DNA from: Euryodendron excelsum
Lineage: Eukaryota > Streptophyta > Magnoliopsida > Ericales > Pentaphylacaceae
DNA length: 64,000 nucleotides
Assembly (NCBI GenBank): GCA_033060915.1
Contig: CM065378.1
Coordinates: forward strand, 51,187,501-51,251,500
Direction of reading: 5' to 3'
Below the pieces are notes generated by a model. The model did no database searches. It saw nothing but the letters and a program-made list of their open reading frames with translations, and was not told the DNA's origin. The translations under genes were made by a program, and so were the position numbers. Shown here in pieces: positions 57,071-64,000 of this stretch (the stretch's first letter is position 1; every line of letters starts with the position of its first letter).

Positions 57071-57665
57071 TAAAGTCAGGTTCAACATCCACCTATCTTT
57101 GTTTCTTGTTTTCATCCCATCTTGTCCCTATAACTATTCATTGTTACTGTTCACGAATCTAGTTCAAGTAAAAAAAAAAAAAAAACAGACATCAAAGCAA
57201 AAAAAAAAAAAAAAGAAGAAAGAGGGGAAAACGTCCAAAGAAGAAGAAGAAAAGAAAAGATTGCTTGGTTCTTCCATTTTGGTTCCACTAAGGCCAAAAT
57301 CACTTTATTCCAAAACCAAATATTCTTTTTTCCTTTTCGTGAAAAGTTTGCTATATTATGCTATTGAGAGTCGAATCAGCCGCGTTCTTTGTATTCTTAT
57401 TCTAAAAATCTGAAATTCCTTGATGAGTTCTTGTTGAATTGTTGCTGAAAATTTTGAGTACTGTTTGTTTAGTTTCAAAAGAACTAGAAGGGAATTATTG
57501 AGTGGAAAAAGGCAAGAGTGGTGAGAACATTATAGGGTTAAAAGCCACATTTTGAGTGAAATACGAGTGTAGAGTGATTTTCATTCTTGAGTGTAAACAC
57601 GTAAGGGAGAGTAATGTGAGGTCCGTTTTTTTTTAGTTTTTTTTTAACATTGTTTTGCAGCAAAC
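57071..57665 (+). other. E3 leader with A-rich tract
   Basis: Untranslated. Two A-runs (57169-57185 and 57200-57215) and an A/G-rich stretch extend to about 57260. A T-rich stretch comes just before the gag ATG. Confidence 0.6.
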
Positions 57666-58697
57666 ATGTCTCATAATAGTTCTAAAAGCAATGCCGAAGG
57701 TGCAATGAATTTGGCTGATCTGAAGATATTTATGGAGGCCATGATGAGTGAGATGAGGCGTGTGCTGAAGTTGGAACTGGAGCAAGTGCATGAACGGATA
57801 GACCAAATGGAGAGCACACGTGAGAAGCAACCACACAACGTCCCTATTGTGTGTAGAAGGGAAAGAGTTCAACCAAGGGAAGTAAGGGTTGAAGAAGAAG
57901 ATCCTTATGGGGCTGGTTTTGAGGATGAAGATGATCGAGATTCTGTTGTTGGCAATAGGAGGCATGGAGGGCAGTTTATAGAAGCTAGGAATTGGGAAGA
58001 TAACAACTTGGGAGGTATTAAGCTGAAGATTCCGTCTTTTCAAGGTAAATCCGATCCTGAAGTATACCTTGAGTGGGAGAAGGAGATGGAGTTCGTATTT
58101 GATTACCACAACTATTCCGAAGCAAAGAAGGTAAAATTAGCTGTGATTAAATTTTTTGACTATGCTTTCACATGGTGGGATCAGCTTGTTATAAACAGGA
58201 GGCAGAATAGAGAATGACCAATAGAGACATGGGAGGCAATGAAAACAGTGATGAGAAAGCGGTTCGTTCCAAGTTATTACTATAGGGAGTTGCACAAAAA
58301 GCTACAAGGACTCAGACAGGGCAGCCGAAGTGTGGAAGATTACTACAAGGAGATGGAGATTGCTATGATTCGGGCTGATGTCGAGGAGGATCGAGAGGCT
58401 ACAATGGCTAGGTTTTTACTTGGATTAAACCGGGAAATCCAAGATAGGGTAGAGATGCAGCATTACGTGGAGTTGGAAGATATGGTGCACATGGCCATCA
58501 AAGTGGAGCAACAACTCAAGAGGGGGGGTGCATCACGTGCAGCCCATAATACCAGTGCTACATCTTGGAAACCAAGTTATACCAAGCAGATGGACAAGTC
58601 CCAAACGTCCAAATCTAAGCCCAAGTCTGCAAACACCAGCCACATTCCTCAAGGTAAAACCGATACTGCTACCTCTAGGAATCGTGATATTAAATGT

Positions 58698-58735
<38 letters not shown>

Positions 58736-59114
58736 TCCAAACAAGCAGGTCATGCTATTGCAAGACAATGGTGAAATTGTGACCGACAATGAAGATTCCG
58801 ACACCGACGACATGCCACCATTGGAGGACATTTCTGGGGAGGAATATTCTGCCCCTGATGCATTGACATTAGTGGCGAGGAGAGCATTGAGCCTACAAGC
58901 AAAAGAAGAGGATGAAGTGCAGCGGGAGAACATCTTTCACACTAGGTGCTACGTCAAGGACAAGGTATGTAGTGTGATTATTGATGGTGGTAGTTGTACT
59001 AATGTGGCTAGCACAATCATGGTTGAAAAATTGGGACTACCCATGTTGAAGCACCCTAGGCCATACAAGTTGCAATGGCTAAATGATAGTGGGGAAATGA
59101 GGGTGAACAAGTAG
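57666..59114 (+). pseudogene. gag-pro: E3 gag and protease
   Basis: One frame from ATG 57666. A helical N-terminus with EAMMSEMRRVLKLELEQVHE is followed by an acidic linker. The Retrotrans_gag region (about 58020-58500) reads IKLKIPSFQGKSDPEVYLEW, YAFTWWDQL and FVPSYYYRELHKKLQGLRQG. The zinc knuckle CFKCQGRGHIASQC is near 58698. The retropepsin-like site SVIIDGGSCTNVAS is near 58972; DGG replaces the more usual DSG/DTG, as in many plant gypsy elements. Stops TGA at 58215 and TAG at 59112 are likely CGA and CAG originally. The frame continues to 59465 (GHLLLGRPWHFDRH…) with a charged, K/E/Q-repeat linker. Confidence 0.87.
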
Positions 59115-62100
59115 GTGTTAGTTGCATTTCGAATAGGTAAATATGAAGATGAAGTGTTGTGTGATGTTGTGCCAATGCAAGTGGGACATTTATTGCTAGG
59201 GCGTCCATGGCACTTTGATAGGCATGTAAAGCATGATGGCTTTACAAACAAATACTCTTTTGTGCTCAATCAACAATCAATCACTCTTGTACCGTTGACT
59301 TTGCAGCAAGTATATGAGGATCAAGTGAGATTACAAAAAGAGAGTGAACAAAAGAAAGAAAGTGAGCAAAAGAAAAGGAGTGAAAATCAGAGAGAGGCCG
59401 AGAAAAATGAGAGAGAAAAAGAAAATCAAAATTTGGGCCTTGAGAGAAAATCAGAGAGAAAATGAAAGAATTTCTATGCAACAGTGAGTGAAGTTAAGCG
59501 AGCAATGTTTTCAAAACGGCCGATGATTGTACTTCTATGCAAAGAGGCTTTTTTAAATACTAACGAACTTGACCTTGCTTTGCCTAGTTCTGTTTTTCTC
59601 TTTTGCAGGATTATGAGGATGTCTTTCCTGAGGAAACACCACATGGGTTACCTCCAATCCGAGGGATTGAGCATCAAATTGATTTTGTTCTCGGTGCGAC
59701 AATTCCAAACCGATCAGCCTATAGGAGCAATCCCAAGGAGACAAAGGAACTTCAACGGCAAGTAAGTGAGTTGTTGGAAAAGGGGCACGTGAGGGAGAGC
59801 ATGAGCCCATGCGCCGTTATAGTTTTACTTGTACTAAAAAGGATGGGACGTGGAGAATATGCATTGATTACCAGGCTATCAACAACATCACAGTAAAGTA
59901 TCGTCATCCTATTCCTCGCTTAGACGACATGTTAGATGAGCTGCATGGTTCTTGTGTATTTTCTAAAATTGATTTAAAGAGTGGTTATCATCAGATTAGA
60001 ATTAAGGAAGGAGATGAATGAAAAACTGCCTTTAAAACAAAATATGGTTTGTATGAATGGTTAGTTATGCCTTTTGGCTTGACTAATGCTCCGAGCACAT
60101 TTATGAGACTTATGAACCATGTTTTGCAAGCATTTATAGGTCGGTTTGTTGTTGTCTACTTTGATGATATACTCATATATAGCAAAAATGTGGCAGACCA
60201 TGAAGTACATTTAAAATCTGTTTTAGATGTGCTTAGGAAAGAAAAGTTGTTTGCTAATTTGAAGAAGTGTACTTTTTACACAGATAAGCTTGTGTTTCTT
60301 GGATTTGTTGTTAGTGCACAAGGTATACAGGTTGATGAAGTGAAGATACGTGCAATCCAAGAGTGGCCAAGTCCCACAAGTGTAGGTTATGATGTAGTTT
60401 TCATGGACTTGCTAGTTTTTACCGGCAGTTCGTGAAAGACTTCAGTAGCATAGCCGCACCACTCACCGAAGTGATCAAGAAGAACGTTGGATCTAGTTGG
60501 GGAGAAGAACAAGAGAAGGCGTTTCGATTAATCAAAGAGAAGCTGACCAACGCCCCCCTATTGTCTTTACCTAACTTTTCGAAACGTTTGAAATTGAATG
60601 TGATGCTACAGGTATTGGCATAGGTGCGGTTCTTATGCAAGAGGGACGACCAATTGCTTACTTCAGTGAGAAACTAAACGGGGCAACCTTAAACTACCCA
60701 ACTTACAATAAAGAGTTGTATGCATTGTTTCGAGCTTTAGAGACATGGTAGCACTACCTATGGCCTAAGGAATTCGTGATTCACACCGACCATGAGTCCT
60801 TGAAGCATTTGAAGGGCCAACATAAGCTAAACAAAAGGCATGCGCGATGGGTGGAGTTCATTGAAACGTTCCCATATGTCATCCGGTATAAGCAAGGTAA
60901 GGAGAATGTGGTCGTCGATGCCCTTTCTCGCAGGTATGCATTACTTGCTACACTTGATGCAAAATTACTTGGTTTTGAGCACATTAAAGATTTATATGCT
61001 GATGACCGAGCTTGTGCGAAAATTGCTTGTGGTAAGTTCTTTAGGTTTGATGGATTCCTATTTCGAGAGAATAAGTTATGTGTGCCTAATTGTTCCTTGA
61101 GAGAGTTGTTAGTGCAGGAATCTCATGGTGGGGGATTAATGGGACATTTTGGAGTTGCAAAGACCTTAGTTGTTTCCCAAGAACACTTCTATTGGCCTCA
61201 CATGAAAAGAGATGTTGAAAGAATTTGTGGTAGATGTGTCACGTGCGGGCAAGCTAAATCCAAAGTGCAGCCCAACGGTTTGTATACTCCTTTACCTATT
61301 CCTAGTGAGCCTTGGATTGATATTTCAATGGACTTTGTGTTAGGATTGCCAAGGACTCAACGTGGGAAAGATTCAGTTTTTGTGGTTGTGGACCGATTTT
61401 CTAAAATGGCACACTTTATTCCATGTCACAAAACGGATGATGCCTCACATGTTGCTGAGATGTTCTTTAGAGAGATTGTGAGATTACATGGCATGCCTAG
61501 AACAATTGTTTCAGATAGAGATGCTAAGTTCTTGAGCTATTTTTGGAAGACTTTGTGGTGTAAGCTTGGCACTAAGCTATTGTTTTCTAGTACTTGTCAT
61601 CCACAAACTGATGGTCAAACTAGAGTGGTAAATAGGACTTTGTCTACTTTATTGAGGGCAATTATTAAAAAGAACATCAACACATGAGAAGCATGTTTAC
61701 CACATGTTGAGTTTGCTTATAACAGATCTGTCCACTCTGCTACTAAATTTTCACCATTTGAAATTGTGTATGGATTTAATCCTTTAACCCTATTGGATTT
61801 ATCTCCCTTACCTTTGACTGAGCATGTTAATTTAGATGGCAAAAAGAAGGCTGACTTTGTCAAGCAGATTCATGAGAAAGCAAGACTCAACATTGAGCGA
61901 AGAACGGAACAATATGCACAACAAGCCCACAAAGGGCATCACAAGCTACTTTTTGAACCGAAAGATTGGGTTTGGTTGCATACGAGAAAAGAAAGATTTC
62001 CTGCACAAAGACGTTCCAAATTGCTTCCAAGAGGAGATGGTCCTTTCCAAGTCCTAGAGCGCATCAATGACAATGCCTACAAGCTAGATTTACCCAGTGA

Positions 62101-62422
62101 GTACAATGTAAGTGCTAATTTTAATGTTACTGATTTGAGCCCTTTTGATGTAGGAGATGATTTGAGGACAAATCCTTTTCAAGAGGAGGGGAATGATGCA
62201 ATCCATGTCAACATAACAACAAGGGATCAAGTCCAAGTCCCAATTGGGCCGGTGACAAGAGCACGAGCCAAGAAGTTTAAAGAAGTACTCAATGGATTGA
62301 TTCAAGAGGCATGGGCTCAAGCAAATCAAGCATATTCGTGGAGGACCATTGAGCATGATCCCAGTGAGCAACACGGAATCATCAATATGATTCATGTTCT
62401 AGAAGAATCTGGCCAAGAATAA
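59115..62422 (+). pseudogene. pol: E3 pol: RT, RNase H, integrase with C-terminal LTR-encoded tail
   Basis: After a linker, RT starts near 59603 (DYEDVFPEETPHGLPPIRG). A frameshift near 59815 leads to RT at 59809-60435 with [25 protein letters not shown] and the active site YFDD at 60157-60168. Another frameshift near 60400 is followed by RNase H at about 60590-60960 ([30 protein letters not shown]). Integrase at about 61040-62190 has the HHCC domain ([17 protein letters not shown]) and the catalytic core ([35 protein letters not shown]), then FEPKDWVWLHTRKERF. Stops at about 59463, 60019, 60751 and 61685 fit W or Q/R codons changed by transitions. The last 76 codons lie in the 3' LTR. Confidence 0.88.
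62180..62193 (+). other. E3 polypurine tract
   Basis: CAAGAGGAGGGGAA directly before the 3' LTR start TGATGC at 62194. It lies within the coding frame. Confidence 0.8.
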
Positions 62423-63016
62423 ACACATTCCTTTTTGGATTTATATGTAAGGATTGCATGCTAATTAATTTCCTTTTTATTTGCTTGTATGGGTCTATAT
62501 GGCTGGATACATCCATTCCCCAAATTTCCTTTTCTAGTTTAGGCATGTGATCGGCCACTTAAAAGGGTTGAGTGTCTTTTCATTTAGGCAAGTATCTTTT
62601 AGGCAACTAAGAGATATTTTGCACCAGATTTTTAGCCCTAATTAGGATACCATTTATGGAGTTTCCTTGTAATAGCTAACCCTTTAAATAGGCGTATATG
62701 CAATGAATAAAAGGCCGATCATTATTCAGCAAATTGTGAGAGTATTCTCTACAGTTCTTTGAAGAACTATTCGAACCTAGCGGATTTCCAGTGGCGTTCA
62801 CCAACGACTTATCAAACGGAGCTCCACCACCGTTTGTGGTGTCTTCCTTATACCAAGGTTCTTGTTTCGCATCAAGCAACGGGTTGAGGTCATATATACT
62901 GAGGTTCTTATTTGTCGTAAACAACGGGTCGAGGTCTTCATTCAGAACCTGATCATAGAACTTTCTTGGGTTCCTCATTGTATCGGGTCTCATTCTTTTT
63001 GGTGGGATTCGTATCA
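62194..63016 (+). repeat. E3 3' LTR (823 bp)
   Basis: TGATGCAATCC…TTCGTATCA. It is 15 bp longer than the 5' LTR because of a short duplication near 62588-62605 ('ttaggcaa' repeated). It encodes the end of pol up to the stop at 62420-62422. Confidence 0.9.
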
Positions 63017-63059
63017 GAATATTCTATGCAAGTTAATGCTATCCACCATTGTTTATTTC
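63017..63059 (+). mobile_element. LINE copy C, continuation after E3
   Basis: It starts with the second GAATA and continues 'ttctatgcaagttaatgctatccaccattgtttatttc', matching LINE B at about 49830-49865. It ends at the poly(T) of LINE D. Confidence 0.8.
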
Positions 63060-64000
63060 TTTTTTTTTTTTTGCTAAGTAACAAAGAATATATAGTCAAA
63101 AAAGATCGAAAGATCAAGTACAAATACAAGGGGCATACCCCAGGCCAAAGGATAAGGATAATCAAGAAAGATAACCACTAAACAAACAAAAGAATCCAGC
63201 TAGCACTAGCTAAAAAAAGTACACAACACAAGCTAACTTCGGTTAACAACTATAAGAACTAAACAAATAGCAAAAACAGCTGCCCTTAGTTCTTAAAAAT
63301 GTCACCGAAAATATGCCATATTTGCTGGAGATCCCTATTTGGAGTCGTTCCATGAAAGCCTCGCAAACTAGCAATCCTATTACGAACTTGAAATACTATA
63401 TCATTGAGCACTGCCTTCATGTCCCTACACTTGTTAGCCATTAATCTATCATTCATTTCTTTCCAAATGACATAAACAGTGGTGGATAGCATTAACTTGC
63501 ATAGAATATTCTTCAAAGCCTTCCCCTTCAAGGTACAACCCCAAGCTACAATCCCTTGCCACTCATTACTCAAGCATTGGGCCTTACATTTTGCTAACAG
63601 CTGCACCCACAATCTGTTGCTGATCAAACACTGGTAGAAGAGATGGTTGTGGTCTTCAATTTTATCTCTACAAAACACACAACACATGTCATTGAACATA
63701 CCATAGGCAGCAAATTTGTCTTGGGTGGCTAATCATTCTCGAATAGCAAGCCAAATGATGAAGCTATATCTAAGAATAGCCTTCTTAAACCAAGCAACTT
63801 CAGCCCACTCCACTTGAGGACTATGGTTTCTAATACTTTGCCAAGCTGATCTAACTGAAAATTGGTGATTTTTTTTCTGGAATCCATATAGCTTGACAAC
63901 TATAAGAGCTATTAGGATGCGGAATACAAGATATACACCTCTTGAGCTCCATCAACTCTATGGAATTTGCTACAGGCCAATGCCACTGGTTGTCTCTAAT
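63060..64000 (-). mobile_element. LINE copy D, 3' part, antisense
   Basis: A T-run (about 63060-63073) is the poly(A) tail on the other strand. Then follow the 3' UTR (63074-63285) and the end of ORF2, read on the minus strand. The match to LINE B runs to the window edge, where 'ctggttgtctctaat' corresponds to 49341-49356 of B. The rest lies outside the window. It inserted into copy C, about 40 bp from the E3 insertion. Confidence 0.88.
63286..64000 (-). pseudogene. LINE D ORF2 C-terminal part (zf-RVT)
   Basis: The best frame is 63699-63286: MCCVFCRDKIEDHNHLFYQC, then a conserved WQGIVAWGCTLKGKALKNILC and the ending QQIWHIFGDIFKN. This is the cysteine/histidine zinc-binding domain at the end of plant L1 ORF2. 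Upstream (63700-64000) the frame changes; a TGA lies near 63735, where B has CGA (R). The active RT part is outside the window. Confidence 0.83.

Larger units (their letters stand above)
56241..63016 (+). mobile_element. E3: Ty3/gypsy chromovirus-like element, CRM-type candidate
   Basis: A 6776-bp element with 808/823-bp LTRs, tRNA-iMet primer site, gag, protease, RT, RNase H, integrase and polypurine tract. It has a 5-bp duplication. The LTRs differ at few places plus one 15-bp duplication, so the insertion is fairly recent. The pol frame runs on about 230 bp into the 3' LTR. There is no ordinary chromodomain after the integrase; instead the end has PIGPVTRARAKKFKE. Coding overlap with the LTR and a TRARAK-like tail are features reported for centromeric CRM elements; I use this as a lead, not proof. 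Several stops make it inactive. Confidence 0.88.

Overview
This is a plant nuclear DNA window, probably from a eudicot. I see no intact host gene, rRNA, tRNA or CRISPR array in it. Almost everything recognisable is transposable-element DNA in several layers: Tat/Ogre-like Ty3/gypsy elements with 4.6-4.8 kb LTRs, a short-LTR gypsy element, L1-type LINEs, the end of a CACTA transposon, a copia scrap and a MITE-like element. The depth of nesting and the many C-to-T/G-to-A type stop codons suggest heavily methylated heterochromatin. Species cannot be read from the sequence.

Left half (1-35.2 kb). A copia integrase scrap (1-445) and a partial LTR (446-1174) precede element E1. E1 has a 5' LTR at 1175-5939, a tRNA-Arg-type primer site at 5942-5960, gag at 7501-9628, a non-coding spacer, and then a gene on the opposite strand (11462-13299, with a predicted upstream 5' exon ending at 14194). 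Its polypurine tract and 3' LTR start at about 14641-14658. A second element of the same family, E2 (16428-33379, minus orientation), sits inside the 3' LTR of E1 and is flanked by the 5-bp duplication CTCGC. The E1 LTR resumes at 33380 and is cut off near 35167. Both elements lack protease, RT, RNase H and integrase. Both carry the antisense gene, which resembles the plant mobile domain (PMD) family and has its own spliceosomal introns. E1 and E2 lie head to head, so the region is also a very large inverted repeat.

Middle (35.2-44 kb). About 2.3 copies of a 175-183 bp tandem repeat abut the 3' part of a CACTA element (about 35583-36702), with a short spliced gene end, an array of hairpin subterminal repeats and the terminal CTTGTAGTG. 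AT-rich DNA with a MITE-like element (39903-40187) follows. Next come a LINE 5' fragment on the minus strand, an unidentified promoter-like stretch and a decayed LINE RT.

Right half (44-64 kb). LINE copy B (44090-50275) is nearly full length with ORF1, ORF2 and a poly(A) tail. Its 16-bp flanking repeat also encloses about 100 bp of gypsy integrase, so it may be a chimeric insertion. LINE copy C (50605-56240, resuming at 63017) is interrupted by gypsy element E3 (56241-63016, duplication GAATA, initiator tRNA-Met primer site). The E3 reading frame runs into its own 3' LTR, as in centromeric (CRM-type) chromoviruses. LINE copy D (63060 to the window end, minus strand) sits in the tail of copy C. 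The strongest candidate for something under-described is the pol-less family carrying an intron-containing PMD gene in antisense.
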